From Ceratodon purpureus (lineage: Eukaryota; Streptophyta; Bryopsida; Pseudoditrichales; Ditrichaceae), in the NCBI GenBank assembly GCA_014871385.1, contig CM026426.1, positions 60,364,084-60,428,083 on the forward strand: a stretch of DNA of 64,000 bases, in the 5' to 3' direction. Positions 47,462 to 60,064 of this stretch are shown here, in pieces; the first letter of the stretch is position 1, and every line of letters begins with the position of its first letter. The notes beneath the pieces are model-generated. The model saw nothing but the letters and a program-made list of their open reading frames with translations. It did no database searches and had not been told where the DNA came from. The translations under genes were made by a program, and so were the position numbers.

Positions 47462-48900
47462 CTCACTCTGAATTTTGGTTGCACTGTTTCACTCTCAGGA
47501 TCAAGCACCTGTAATGCATGTGTTGCAGGCACTCTCAATAAGACCTAAATCGAAACTCACCATCTACTATTTGAGATTACAGACCGGAAGAGTTGCTCCA
47601 TGAATATTGTGCTTGTCAATTACTTTAGCGAACCGGAGGGAAGCGAGGTAATGGTTATCGAATTTTTTTTAAATATATTGGTTTTTTGATATGTCTAGGT
47701 TGCGGATACAATCCTTTCAGCTAACATGCTTCAACGCACCCAAAGAAATGATTAAAAAATCAAATGGTATCAATGATCTTGTTGGTAAGGGACTGGTGCA
47801 ATTGCTTGACGAATTTTGATAAGCATCTTGATCTCTCGCAAATTGTTAGGTGATTTTCTGAAAATGCAAGTACGTGCTGTGGCACTCATTTCAAGTCAGT
47901 TTACATTTGCAACCGGTCCAGTGTAGTCCGTCTCTGCTTCATGGGATCTACCTTGTCTGCCTGAGAACATTGTCGTCATCTTCCTCCACACTCACTCCCT
48001 GCTTTTCAAGCTTCATACGGGATGCTCTATTTCTATGCGGTGCTTGCAGAAGTACCTGGACGGAGTTCAACCATCGTACCACGTAGTACAGTGAACAAAA
48101 AGGTTTAAGATTTCATCGTCCTTCAGTACCCCGAGATCAGGAAGTTCACGGAATTTGATCATTTCTACTTAATAAGCAGTACCGCAGTTTGACACGTCTC
48201 GACGGAGTCCTTTGTCAGAAGGACTGTTGATCCGCAGTAACAGATAGTTTGGAGGACCGGATATAGTGTGGCCATTATCTTCCATAGGCAGATCATATTC
48301 TGAGCGGCATTGATGTAGTGAGTCCCATGTTGCCCCTATTTCGGAGCTCTCCTTCTTGTCTTTTATCCGTCAATAGAATCTGAAACTTAATCAGACAGGC
48401 TTTTCAGCGAACGGATGTGAGAGGACACGTACCTACCGTCATGAGCCTTCCCCACATATAGTAACCTCTCAAACCACGATTTCTGAAGCGGCCACTCAGC
48501 GGGAGGACTGGTTGCGAGACCGGATACGTCCAGTTAATATAAGCTCTGAATTCAATGAGACGGCAACCGCCATGCGTGGCCACACCGTCTCATGAAGTAT
48601 CCTAATTCTCCACGTACTTAACTCAGCAGATTAAACGAACTGTTTTAAGAAATACACGGAAAGCCTATTATTCTACACGCGTTAATAGTGGGGGAGTGGA
48701 CTCGTGGTGGTTAGTTAGGAGGAAAGGTTGAATGGGTGATTTGGTTTGTTAGCGAGTTGGTGACGTCCACCCACACGGTGTTGCAGAGAAACCCTAATTC
48801 CGTCCGGTACAAGTCCTCCATCTCGTCTGCTGCATCGGCTCATGCTCCTGATTCCTAGTTCCGTAGGTTGACTTCATAGAAAGATCACGGTGAAGCCCTA
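47462..48900. other. Intergenic region of CACTA-2 between divergent genes
   Basis: No coding sequence recognised. It probably holds the promoters of the divergent transposase and TNPA-like genes. Confidence 0.4.
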
Positions 48901-51775
48901 ATGGCGCACCTGGGGACCCTTTCCGGATCTGATGATTCATCACTCCTCTATACCACATCTTTAGATAGTGAGTCTCAAAATGATTCAGCTGATTCTAACT
49001 GTCTGACCTCAAAATCTGTTCCTTGCGCAACTGTGATACCTCCTCGCGGGACAGTCTCTACTGCAATGGCGTCTTACCTAGGCAGCAACGCTTCAATGTT
49101 TCCAGCCCACGCATTGCACGAGGGAGATCTCGGTCGAGGAATCTCAACTCCAATTGCGCCGAACTCTCAGGTAAAAGCAGGCTTGTGCATCCTATGTTCT
49201 GCCGTAGCTAATTAGGGTAGAGCTTCGGTTTATTGCACTCTGTTGTTTTCCTTTTTGAAGAGGAATACTTGGTCGTACATGCAGAAGGTCGGTTCTAATG
49301 GAGCCGATGTATTACCGAACGATGAACTGTATTTCCCTACGTCATCTTGCAATGTAGAATAACTACCTTTCCGAAGATGAATATCGCTGCGATTTAGATG
49401 GCCTCGAAGAAGGGTGGCGTCCAGATGGGAGTTTCTCAGATGGAGAACACCAACATGTACTGCGGAACAGCTCGGTGCCACTTCATCGAGGTCCAAGTGC
49501 ATCTGCTATGCGGTGGAGCACAGAGGTGGGTGGACCATCGAATTCTCAGAGACCCTCGAGGCCGGAATCCTCTTTCCAACACTTGCCTACCTCCCGGCAA
49601 CATTTGACCTCGACACCCGGCGGTTCCTTTGGCAACGACAGAGCGGACATCTCTGGTCGCACAGTTTCTCAACCTGAGATGTTAGAAGAGAATTGGCGAT
49701 GCACCCAAGACGAGGCTAACAAAAGAAGGCGGATACAACGGGGATACACAAAGCCGTACTTGGCTGAGATGGCAAATGCACATGCAGAGGGTCGATCTCC
49801 TACCATCCATGTGCCAACTACCACAACAGGTAAGCCAATGGGGCTTAGAAGTGCCTGGCATAGACAAGTCAGACTCATTGCCAGACAAAGCATGGATCAA
49901 ACAATAAGAAGTTATAGAGGAAAGAAGGGCACATGGTGGAATTCAGTGAATAAAATATATAAGGCTCTAGATGATATTTTCACATATGACTACCCTTTGT
50001 GTGCTAATTACTTGTCGAAGTTCCTGAAGAGTGCTGTTAAGAATGATCGCTTAGAGTGGAAAGAGTATTTTTTTCACAGTAAAGGCAAACAGCATGAGAA
50101 ATGCCCGGATGAGGCATTTGGCACACTTCGGAAGTACTGGCTTAGTGTCGCAGGTAAACGGGAATCCGAGCAGATGGTTGCCCTTAGAGCTCTCGGCCCG
50201 CAAAAGTCAAGCAGCAATGGGAGTCAAGGGCCACTCTCATCGAATGGGCATTATGATATGGTAATGAACATTTTAATTTTGTTTCATTGAGTTTAAGACC
50301 GTTCAATTATTATGCTCATTATGTCGTAGAGGTGCTTTGTTACTCATGACAGCATCTGTAGAGTCCTGATCAGGGCTTGGAGAATCGGCCACCCATCCAT
50401 GACGGCACATTCCCAAGTTCGTCGTCTCTTCCTTCCAGGAGCACCGTCAATGGGGGAAATACGTTTCCACAATCCACTAGTGCTAGGGGGGGTTCAACGA
50501 TGGATTCCGCGCATGACTTGCCATTTCAACGTGAAACAACAAATCCACACCCGTCGGTAAGTTTCCAAAGTTAGCCTTCACCTGCTTCTGCTTCCATGAT
50601 TATGTTATATCATTCGCTAATGATATTGGGAACCTAATTGTGATGATGTGTAGAGGAACAGCACACCAGAATACAGACGAAGTAATCAGCCCCGAAGTAA
50701 CACCCGTGAGGACTGTACGCGTGTTCAAGAAGGAGACACTACTCGAATCAGCATGCTGGAGTCGCGAGTTGGAGATCTAGCTACTCAAGTAACGCAAAAT
50801 ATTTCCGTGGTCGAGGAGGTTTTGAACACGCAGCGTGATTTCAAGGTAATGCTCATGCGACTTGTGGAATCCTCAGTTCGACAACCGGCGATGTCAATTC
50901 ACCGAACTGCTGAAAATCAAAATCAAGACGAGGATGAGGCAAGGGGTGCAAATCTGTACCATAACGAAGCATTAGCACCGGACGGCGTTCATACCTCCGC
51001 CCCCGGTCAATGCCCCCAACCGACCCTAGAGCAAGTTCAGCGTAACGTAGAGCGGGAGCTCGTGATTGCAGGCGTGGATCGGGGTGCTCAATCTCAGCCG
51101 TCGTGGATGAGCGCGGATACAGTATTGCTTACCCCTAATCGCCGAAACAATCTCCGTCCGTGACGCGGTCTTGGGCATGACATGATCACGGTGAGCACAG
51201 ATCTCTCTGGCCATTCGTTAGCGACTGACAGCGTGAATGGCAGCGCCTCGCAGCACGAATTTGCGGCACCGGAATCCAATTCGGACGTCACAACTGGAGC
51301 GCAAATTCGGCCAGGTAACGCACCTACCCTCCCCACACTCCAAGACCCCTTTCAAAGTATCCATGGAGCGGTACATATGTCGACAAGAGGAAAGAGCTTG
51401 GCCACCGACACAGAGACAACTGGTCAAGACCCGCGAGTCACGAATATGAGTCTCAAATTTCCACCTCGACCTCGTGGGGACGCACTTGCTGTCAACAAGC
51501 TATGTTACATCTCTCATCCTGATGCTGGTGATGACGCCATTGCTGAAGGGAAAACTGGAGGAAGTTGGAAGGCAAGAGCACAGAAGTTCGGGCACTTGTG
51601 CGACCCTGGCGAGCAAATGGTACAAATACACAGAGTCCTCATCCCTCTCCACAGACTGCTTCACTTAGAAGACAGACAACCTTTCAAGACAATAGACGAC
51701 GCGGTTGTAAAGGCAACGGGATCGAATGTGTACATCAAGTGGGACACAAAATACCTCCACAAGAAGACGGGGTAA
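48901..51775 (+). pseudogene. Second CACTA gene (TNPA/Ptta-like) of CACTA-2
   Basis: The ATG at 48901 opens an exon to 49170 (donor GTAAAA). A large exon runs to about 50262, then 50374-50556 (acceptor GATCAG, donor GTAAGT) and 50654-51775. The second exon contains a stretch (YDYPLCANYLSKFLKSAVKN, EKCPDEAFGTLRKYW) that resembles the plant transposase Ptta/En-Spm ORF1 group. The last exon has a coiled-coil-like segment (MLESRVGDLATQVTQN) and ends VYIKWDTKYLHKKTG before TAA-TAG-TAA. A TGA at 51161-51163 (after NNLRP) lies in frame. The exon 1 to 2 junction was not resolved, as the obvious acceptor is out of phase. In En/Spm the second protein binds subterminal repeats and assists the transposase. 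Confidence 0.6.
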
Positions 51776-52199
51776 TAGTAATCTTCCAGCGGATTGCCAT
51801 GATGTAGATGGTAACATTTGTGTACTGAGTGACGATAAGAAGTCATTTGTCTGAATTCATAGTTGTTTTCCACTGCATGCTAGTATCTTGTCAGTGATGG
51901 CAATTTAATTGCACGTACAAGGTGGATGTTGCGGTCTTTGTCCCCAACGCAATGTCAAATCTATTAGGCGTTTATGTTGCATCTCGTGATTCTGTATGGA
52001 GGGACAAATTCCTAGCGAATATCCCGACACATCCTGGAATAAAATGGATACGTGTTATACAACGACTGTCCTGTAGTGTAGGAGCAATTTTTCATTGAAA
52101 ATGAGTGGCTTTGTTTGTTTCCTTTTCAGCCGCAAAGAAATTACCAGATTTATAGGGAATACAATCTCCAGCATGCATCACCATGCATGCAGAACGTGG
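51776..52199. other. 3' flank of TNPA-like gene
   Basis: No gene seen. Confidence 0.4.
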
Positions 52200-52877
52200 C
52201 AGGTACGGAAATGAACGGCCAGAATTAGGCACATTTCAGCGTCCAAAACTGACCGGAAAGATATCCACGACCCGAAATGCATACCCGGCATCCGGAAACA
52301 ATACTGTACCCGGGTGCAATAACCCGGCATCATACCCGCGCATCCGGATATGTGCGGCTGATACCCTTGGTTATCAACACTCGAAGTCAAGAGGCATATG
52401 AACCGGTCAAGATAGATATCCGGTCTGCTTATACATCTGTTTAGATCCGGAGCTTAATACCCGTATCCCTCAAACTAATGCACCGGTCTCCATATAGTAC
52501 ATAGGTAAGTACAACCGGGCATGCATCCCATGCGATTCATGTCCAGGCGCCATTCAGTTCAGGATCCGAGTATCCCGTAACGGCGTACATCCAGTTCAAA
52601 TCATCCAACGGAGTTCCCAAAAATTACAAGGTCACTTTTAAACTGACATTTACCCACAGCTACTTGGTGGGACCTCGAGCGAATCACGCCCTTGACAGCG
52701 GCACTCGCAGTAACACATTTCCGAGGGTAAACTCCATTCTGCTAGGTCCGATTTAGCATGCCCAATTTGACCGAAGTTCTCTTGTGACGACCACAAATTG
52801 TTTTCAGTCACCTGCTTCGATCCTGGTCATGAACGTGGTCGCTAAGCTGGTCGTCCAGTACTCCCCTTACACTAGTG
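52200..52877. repeat. CACTA-2 right subterminal repeats and terminus
   Basis: ACCCGG, CATCCGGA and ACCGGTC words recur in both orientations between 52200 and 52560, and GACGACCA/TGGTCGTC near 52785-52855, before the terminus at 52870-52877. Confidence 0.65.
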
Positions 52878-52880
52878 ACT

Positions 52881-53231
52881 CGAGCGACGCCATCTTTGCA
52901 TTGTACAATGGAGAACTTAGTACCATATTAAAAAAGAAAACGGGTTAGCACGTTCTTGGAAGAGAACGACGTACATTAAGGGGCACCAATCTGTGGCTCA
53001 TGAGTGCATGCAGTCAATTGAAGTGACCCCTTGATATTAATTGGAAATTAATGAACAATGGAAAATGAACAAAGAAAATAGAAAATTAAATTGGATATTC
53101 AGAATAACGAAAAAATATATATAAAATAGAATGAAGTGAATCAAAAGAGTTTTATGGGATTACTTATAAAAGTAAGTGGGAATTAAAAAATATGAAATCT
53201 AAAAATAAAAAATAAAAAATCAAATATAAGA
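52881..53231. other. Element G sequence upstream of its transposase
   Basis: AT-rich except for the first 120 bp. It contains an imperfect inverted repeat around ACGTTCTTGGAAGAGAACG (about 52951). Probably the promoter side that faced ORF1 before CACTA-2 inserted. Confidence 0.4.
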
Positions 53232-54035
53232 TTGGGCGAGGGATACATTGGAGTGACAATCCTCGACGTCTTTGTCGGGGACACTGATGCCATAATGAGT
53301 AATGAGCGTTGGTTGATATCTGAACGCAAATTCCCCAACGGCCCTTCTCTTCGGTCAACAATCGAGCACTTCTCCCGAATCCCAATGGAGGTAGATCTAC
53401 ACGAGCACCTTGGAGGCAGACGGAAGGAACCTTACCAGTTTATAGTGCGGAAACCTAAAACGCATGAAAAACGTTTGATGTACAATACGAAGACAGCGGA
53501 TGCTGAAGTGAGGAAGGTTAGCTCCGAACGATGCTGCTCGAAGCATTTTTGTCAGACATTTCCCCAGGAGCTCACACTAATAGTGCGTAAGAAATTCTAT
53601 TTGAAATCCTTTCAGCGAAAGACGGGAATACGGGATTGCGGCGGGTGGACAGATGCATTCAGTCGACGGTGACCGTAGGAGGAAGTACTTGACGCTGCAT
53701 GGTTTGGAAGTTTGCGCAACTGCGTGGTATCTTATTCACGGAGTTCCCAAGTCAACTTTTCATAGCTATGTCCAAAGATACAACGAAGGGGTTCTCTCAA
53801 CAGCGCATGGAAACAAGGGCTACAAGCGACCGAGGATCGGAACAGTTCAAGTCATGGGTACTATTGCTGCTATTGTAGACGAGAATGCTGATCAGATGCC
53901 CCATCAAATGCGAGGAATCGCAAATGGATGAGTGGACACTCTGAAATACCTTCCAGCAGGCAACAACTGGAAGCGAGTGATGGCTGACGCCAATGAGGTA
54001 TGAGTCTTTGCTTCGCATTTCTTCTAGTGTCATTG

Positions 54036-54055
54036 CATCGGGAGATCTCCCGATA
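54036..54055 (+). repeat. Intronic palindrome in the G transposase gene
   Basis: CATCGGGAGATCTCCCGATA, inside the intron that starts GTATGAG and ends TTCTTATAG. Confidence 0.9.
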
Positions 54056-54861
54056 GTGGTTACTTTCGTATTGACAGTCTGTTCTCTTTCTTATAGTATC
54101 GTTGAACTCTACCTACGTCATGCAATATATAACTCTTTTTCCCCTCTTCAATGATTTGTCATAATCTGTCGTGTACTACTTCGAGCTTGTTCGCTTGCGT
54201 GCGTCTCTTTCTTTGCGTCACCAGCCATTTGAACGTACCGGTGCTTTGCAGACAAATGTTTCATTGGGTCTGCCTACAGTGAGCCAGTCTACAATTAGTA
54301 GAATTAGAAGTTCACACTTCAACAATATCGCAATCAAACCGGTTGGAAGTTCTTTTGCAAAATGCTCGACATGTGACCAACTTCAAGAATTCATTCTGAA
54401 GTCAGCTAACGGAAGTCCAGAATATGTTGACTTCGTGAAGCAATGGGAGGAGCATCTTGCTCACCAAGCCTCTTGTCGTTGTCTGTATGGTGCATGGCGC
54501 GAAGAATCAAAGCGCAATCCCAGTGAGATTCTGTGCATTATTCATGACAAGATGGATACTGCAAAAACCGCCCTTCCCCGGATGCGGGTTACAACAAAGG
54601 CTACTCAAGGTTTGGGCCAACTTCCTATGAACGTCACTGGTATGGTTTCACATGGGCACGGGGATGGCGCCTATGCACATTACTGTCCTCAGTGTTGGCC
54701 AGGAGATCCTAACGCCACAATATCGTCGTTGGCGAGGCTGTTCCGTCGACTGGAAGGCCCCTCATTTCGGGAGTCTCGGAAACTATTTGAGTACCCCCAG
54801 CAAAACTCACTGTTCGAGACATTGTTGAGGGGAAGTCCAGGTGCCTCGACATTTTACTGCG

Positions 54862-54881
54862 TATCGAGGGATCCCTCGATG
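54862..54881 (+). repeat. Palindrome in a putative 47-nt mini-intron
   Basis: TATCGAGGGATCCCTCGATG directly after a GT at the end of the block GASTFYC. Skipping GTATCG...CCGAG (54860-54906) restores the LYLQLDN frame. Confidence 0.8.
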
Positions 54882-56212
54882 TCCAAGGGTCTAAACCTTT
54901 ACCGAGGAAGTTATACCTTCAACTGGATAACTCCGCCAAAGATAACAAGAACCAATATCTCATGGCATTTCTCTCCCTGCTGACTGCACGGGGTGTTTTC
55001 AAGGAAATTCAGGCTGGATTTCTACTAGTGGGTCATACGCACGAAGATATTGACGCTTATTTTAGCCATTTGTCGAAGGCATTAAAAAGCAAGAATACAT
55101 TTGTTCTAGCGGATCTAATGAAGGCCTTCATGCAGTCCTAGGAGTTGTCATTCATGCCGGAGTTCATTCAAGAGGTTGCAGACTTCAAGTCTTTCATCAA
55201 AGGCTATCAAAGTAGTGGTGGAGCACGCCTTATTGGACTTGGAGAGATGCACCTTTTCAAGTTCTATGTGGACAATGATGGTTGGCCGGTTATGAGGTAC
55301 AAGAAATCAGCCGTCAACCCACAATGGCTACCCCTCAACAGACCCCCTATTCGATTGTGGAATGAAAACATGGATGGCGGCCCAAAACTTCCTCACGGCT
55401 CACCAAAGCCGGTTCCGTTCAAACCTATGTGGGGAAGTGAGGTTCCTAAATCTACTGGGAATCAGGTGAAGGCGAGAGAGATCGTAGCCAATGCTACTGA
55501 GAACAAGAAATTCATGAAGTGCGGACTCCAAAAGTACATTGAGTACTGGAAAAATGGAATGGCAAAATGCGAGGGATTTGCAGCAGCTTTTGGGCCTTAT
55601 GTTGACTACTAGACTCGTTTGTTGTTTGAGCTTGATAAGCCTCTGACAGTGACAAATCCTGAATTGTTAGAGGTTTTCTGGCCAAGCCATGACTGGAGGG
55701 CCGTATCCAACGAAGTACCGCGCCCAAGATTTTTACAATTTTTACTTGAGGATGTGACTCTTGAGGATGAGGAACCAGAAGCGTATTGTGGCCCAGCAAA
55801 CCAAGCTCCGAAGAGTCCTTTCAACCCCTGGCGTGATATTCAGCCTGGCAGCTGGGTTCTTTTGAGACCAAAAGATCCACTCATTTGTCTTGTATGGCAG
55901 GGAAGAGCAGCGACTGCTGTATGCAGAGAGGAAGGCCATGTAAACCATGGGAAATTTCTAATTCAGTTTTGGGAACCTTGTAGCGTTGAAAGAGACCTTG
56001 CATTGAAATACCGTAACTATTGGTCTACTTAGTGGGTAGTAGAGACGTAAGCTCCGGAGTGGGTCTCTGTTGGTGCAGCTTTGTTTCAAAGTTGGTCAAA
56101 AATCAAAGACCCGTCTACTAGAACCATTCCTAAGAAAGCTATGGAGGCTGCTTTAGCAAACTTAGAGAGAGCTAACGTAGTTGATCCATGATCTTCTATG
56201 CCACTTAGGAAC

Positions 56213-56350
56213 GACAGAGGGTCATCCCTCGATGATTACGTCTGAGTCACATGTCTTCCTCATTCTCTATTAAAGAAATAAGAGTCATCACTGCTTGACC
56301 GTTTCTCATCCCCGTGTAATATCATCCTTCCTCGTGTCAATGATGTTTGT
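56213..56350 (+). repeat. Direct repeat, copy 1
   Basis: About 135 bp from CCCTCGATGATTACGTCTGA to AATGATGTTTGTTTCTG is repeated almost unchanged at 58695-58827. Both copies begin at a half or whole palindrome of the G type. Confidence 0.9.
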
Positions 56351-57539
56351 TTCTGAGATTTCTGACACTTTAAGAACCAACACGATCATGAATGCGCAAC
56401 GTGGAGACTGATTGTGGAAGCAGATGGAGTAGTGGGAAACTGGAGGAAGCAAGTAGAAGCTTTTAGAACAAGGGGGGAAGGAGAGAAACTGCAGATTCAT
56501 ACGCCCAGTTCATTTGGTGTCGATAAACTTGAACTCCGGGCGTTCTGTTCAGCAGCAACTTTGGCAGCGGCATCGCCAGCAACGCAAGTTCCGGAGCAGG
56601 TGAGAGCAATGCACACATACAGGGGCCATGGCCAATCGACTTGAGTTTTTAGTTGAAATTCTGATCGTTGCGTTTTTAGTTGTGTTGGTATGTCAATAGC
56701 TATTAAACAGCGTGTCCGCATGTTTTTACAGTTTGAGTCATTCAGAAGTTCTGTATCAGGTGAGACTACTTGATATATTAGAGTTGAACAGCTATAGTTT
56801 GCATGTGATTCAGGACAACATAGAAGAAGGAGATCAAGCTTTTGTCGCTAGTTTTTGGAGCTGATCAGCAGGGCTGGGCTGGTTCTGTTGAGCACCGAGA
56901 CTGTTGGGTTCTTGAGCAATTAGCAACACGAGTCATTGAGACGTTGTGTATCAGGTGAGATTAGCTGGTGTATTAGTTTCAGCAGATATGGTTGGCATGT
57001 AATTAGGTTTTGGTCCACTGGAGTCGTCGTTTTCCTAATACATATGGACATACAATGTCGACAGCCTGATCCCACTGTATGTTGTTGCATTTTTGTCTAA
57101 GTTTTATCACTGTTATCGTGACGAGTTGAGCGGGTTTCATTTGTTGAGGTAAAGACGCAGTTGATTGATGTGTACTCGAGACATTTGTTGGGCTACTTGT
57201 TAACGAATTGGTTGTTTGTTTGAGGGGTAATATTGATAACACATGTCGATCGAATACTTTTGTTGAGGTGGAAATTTGCCTAAGTGCTGCGATGAACTTG
57301 TAGTTGAAGGGTTTAGTGTTTAGGGTTTAGGATTTAGGGCTGTGAAGGTGGATTTACATTCATATACATCATGTGTTTCAGTTGAAGGGTTTGAGACAAC
57401 ATATCTTGTCATGAGTTTTTTAGTTTCTTTGAAGTGTGTTGTGGTTATTGGTTCTTTCGGATCTGGTTTCATGAACTTCATGTGGGTCTAGAATTTTCTA
57501 ATATTTTTTTTTTGAATTTTTTTTCTACAGGTTACAGGT
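56351..57539. other. Region between G transposase and accessory ORF
   Basis: Short open frames only. Repeated TATCAGGTGAGA words occur near 56755 and 56950, and a telomere-like TTTAGGGTTTAGG at about 57318. It may hold small non-coding leader exons of the ORF at 57540 (acceptor TCTACAG at about 57530). Confidence 0.4.
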
Positions 57540-58106
57540 ATGGAACAGGATCCGATTCTCTAGAAGGGGAAGATGAAGATTAAGGATGGTTCAACCTCCC
57601 AGAAGGATCCCGAGTTGGTCTTCAATGGAGATTGCGAGCAACCAGAGCTTCCAGTCTGGAAAGATTCAGCAGCAAGGAGAGGAAATGAGTTTCAATTCAT
57701 GAAAGATGCACCTGTGAAGCTGCCATGCCTACGACATTGGCTGAAGGATGTGGCCAAGTTTCAGGAGACAACAAAATATGAAGTACCTGAATTCGACAAA
57801 GTTTCGGGGATGGTTTCTGAAGGATGGGATGGAACTTGGAACGACATAGCTTTGAGGCAATTTGTGGCCGTTGCAAATGCAACTGGGGTGATGCACCCTC
57901 CAAGGAACAAGAAGAACCAACTCACTTACATCAAGAATCAGGTCATTTCTGTCAAGAACCACCTCATGGAGACAATGGAGACAGAGCCAGCTCCAGCTCC
58001 AATAGTGCCAGCTCCGACAGTGGCAACTCCGAAAGTGACTGGATATTCTTTCGCCAAATATCAAGCAGCCATCAACAAAATTGAAGAAAACCGCAAGGAC
58101 TTGTAA
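57540..58106 (+). CDS. Accessory ORF of element G, unrecognised
   Basis: ATG at 57540 just after an acceptor-like TTTTCTACAG. The frame has one TAG eight codons in (MEQDPIL-stop-KGK) and then is open to TAA at 58104, about 188 residues. It contains WLKDVAKFQETTKYEVPEFD and GWDGTWNDIALRQFVAVANA, a low-complexity PAPAPIVPAPTV run and the end AKYQAAINKIEENRKDL. No domain recognised. Same strand as the transposase, so possibly a downstream partner gene. The Met after the TAG (57573) is an alternative start. Confidence 0.5.
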
Positions 58107-58951
58107 TTGTGGTGGATTCTACGAGGAGGATTTTACTTCTGATGTAGCGGATATGTTGTAGTCAGAGACTTCAGGTGCCATTGAGGCAGCTTTTGTAGTT
58201 CTATGTTTCAGCGGACATGTAGTAGATTTTCTGGAAAAACATTCCTACTGTTCTCGTTCTCTAGACAATTCTGTACTTTCACAGACTTCAGTTGCCATTG
58301 AGGCCGGTTTTGAATTTTGAATAGGAGACATGAAGTTCTCGTAATAGTAAATTCTCAATCTGTAATGGTGGTTGTATGAGCACGGTTACTTGAATTTGTT
58401 GAATAGGTTTGAATGTGTGAATATCGAAATGCACTGGATCGGCAGGACGTAATAGACCGAGTGCAAAATTAAAATAAATTAATTCCTCAAAAAACACAAA
58501 CTAACATCGTACAGAAAATATCGTCGCACACCAAAACTGTTTAAAGTTTTTTGATCGGAGATCCTATGTGCTGTTTAGGTACGACATCGGGAGATCCCAC
58601 GACGAGTCCGTCTGAGTTAATTCTCTTCCTTCTGATCGGAGATAAGTTTTTTGATCGGAGATCCTATATGCTGTTTAAGTACGACATCGGGAGATCCCTT
58701 GATGATTACGTCTGAGTCACCTGTCTTCCTCATTCTCTATTAAAGAACGCCCTCCTCATCACTGCTTGACCGTTTCTCATCCCCGTGTAATATCTGCCTT
58801 CCTCGTGTCAATGATGTTTGTTTCTGTATGAGTTTCATTTCTGCTTCACAGTATAATATGCCCCCTCATAAGCATAAGTTCCTTAGCGCGACGATATAGT
58901 TGTTCCAACTTCAGTTTCCCTTCTGTTTCATCTGCTTCTAGTTCATTTGCC
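58107..58951. other. Non-coding region of G with palindromes and duplicated blocks
   Basis: Palindromes at 58585 (CATCGGGAGATCCCACGACG) and 58685. The block 58545-58625 recurs at 60155-60240, and 58695-58827 repeats 56213-56350. No gene seen. Confidence 0.7.
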
Positions 58952-59290
58952 GTGATGAGGAGGGCAGGCGGTGGTTTTAGGGTGTCAAGTTACCCGCCAG
59001 ACGAGTGGGAGCCGGTTGTTTGGCCACAAGGAGTGGAGGAGCTTCGTCCGTGGTTTATGGCGGTGGAACGCGCCTGTGGTCGCGGCGTAGCCATTCCCCC
59101 GTGGAACCGCATTGCACGCCTAATGCAGCCTGGTGTGGAGTGGGTTTGGACTCTTGCACATGGTCTAGAGCAAGTGGAGATTATGAACGCTTCCGACATC
59201 AAGTTTCCCCTCACCTCCGGGGAGGTCGTCTCTATAGCTAATTCAAATGAGGAGGAGAGCGGGGATTTGGGGAGCCCACCACATCAGTGA
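58952..59290 (+). CDS. Small accessory ORF of element G, unrecognised
   Basis: A 112-residue open frame ending in TGA, starting MMRRAGGGFRVSSYPPDEWE and containing GVEELRPWFMAVERACGRGV and SGEVVSIANSNEEESGD. The Trp- and Pro-rich composition suggests a folded small protein. No family recognised. Downstream of the transposase on the same strand. Confidence 0.4.
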   Translation: MMRRAGGGFRVSSYPPDEWEPVVWPQGVEELRPWFMAVERACGRGVAIPPWNRIARLMQPGVEWVWTLAHGLEQVEIMNASDIKFPLTSGEVVSIANSNEEESGDLGSPPHQ

Positions 59291-60064
59291 CGAGGTGAAA
59301 TATTATCTCCTCGTAACCCTTAACCTCATCCTTTGTTTGATGTTTTCATAGTAATAGATTACGGTTGCTGTATGTCTTGCACAGAATTCCATTGCTGATG
59401 TTGAGTTCGTGGTGAGTGTCAAGGAGATGAGTCTGTGCTTTCGACCTGCACTTGTCGGTTTTAAACCCTAAACTTCATACCATCTGATCCTCTTTTTCTC
59501 TTTGCTTCTGAACTTGCAGGCATCTTCCATATACTCCACATGTTTAACTTCTTACTGCTAATCAGCTCAGATATCAGAAGGGGACTTTAGCAAGTAGTTA
59601 GCAAGACCGTTATATCCTATGATGTTTGGTAACCATAGATGTAAAAACAGATCACTTTCATGTTTTCGCAACTCTTGCCGAAGGTGTCCTCCATGTGGGT
59701 TGTAAACTATTTTTTGAATGGAATCCCTTCAAAACAGAGTTGCTTTGAATAAAAAACACAGTTTCGTTTGATGCTTTCATATTTGTATATTTCGTATTCT
59801 AATATTTCCATGGTTTAGAATAAATTTAGTAGTAGCAAGTCTAGAATAGTTTCAAATCTGCTTCACAGTATAATATGTCGGTCATGTTTGATATTGGGGT
59901 ATTGCGTGAAAAATACTTTCGAGCCCGCAGGCCCTGTACCTGATTGTATGTTCGCCATGTGATATCCCATTCAACTCTGACATCGCGGGATCCCCCGATG
60001 AATGGTAGAGTACTTCCGAGTCCACATCTCTTCCTCTCTTCTGTGGGTCACTGTTAAAACAGTG
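59291..60064. other. Non-coding region of G
   Basis: Short frames only. One palindrome at 59981-60000 (CATCGCGGGATCCCCCGATG). Confidence 0.5.

Larger units (their letters stand above)
37469..52877. mobile_element. CACTA-2: 15.4-kb CACTA element with TNP2 transposase, nested in G
   Basis: Left end CACTAGTGGGACAGG at 37469, right end CACTAGTGTAAGGGG (minus strand) at 52877, flanked by ACT on both sides (37466-37468 and 52878-52880). Only the first eight bases match perfectly, but GACCAGC follows at the same offset in both, and TGGTCGTC/GACGACCA words recur near both ends. The content is a typical CACTA pair: a TNP2 transposase (-) and a divergent second gene (+), plus three unassigned ORFs. 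None of the palindromes of element G occur inside. Confidence 0.75.
53232..56191 (+). pseudogene. Transposase of element G (DUF7869-type)
   Basis: N-terminal blocks SSERCCSKHFCQTFPQELTL and YLTLHGLEVCATAWYLIHGV (a helix-turn-helix-like segment), then SSFAKCSTCDQLQEF, IHDKMDTAKTALPRMR, VSHGHGDGAYAHYCP, KLYLQLDNSAKDNKNQYLMA and FLLVGHTHEDIDAYFSHLSK, with a C-terminal domain ending near VVDP and TGA at 56189. The order HDKMD / LQLDN-x-x-x-x-NKN / GHTHEDID is what I associate with DUF7869, an RNase H-fold transposase-like family. An intron (about 54000-54110) and a likely 47-nt mini-intron (54860-54906) each contain the G palindrome. Lesions are a frameshift near 53636, TGA after GIANG (53929), and TAGs after KAFMQS, PYVDY and NYWST plus a TAA after VVET. 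Apart from the TGA, Gln would fit each stop. Confidence 0.7.

Noticed and set aside
53040..53225. A/T-rich tract with an AAAAATAAAAAATAAAAAAT run as a retrotransposon poly(A) tail
   Set aside because: No reverse transcriptase remnant and no target duplication around it.
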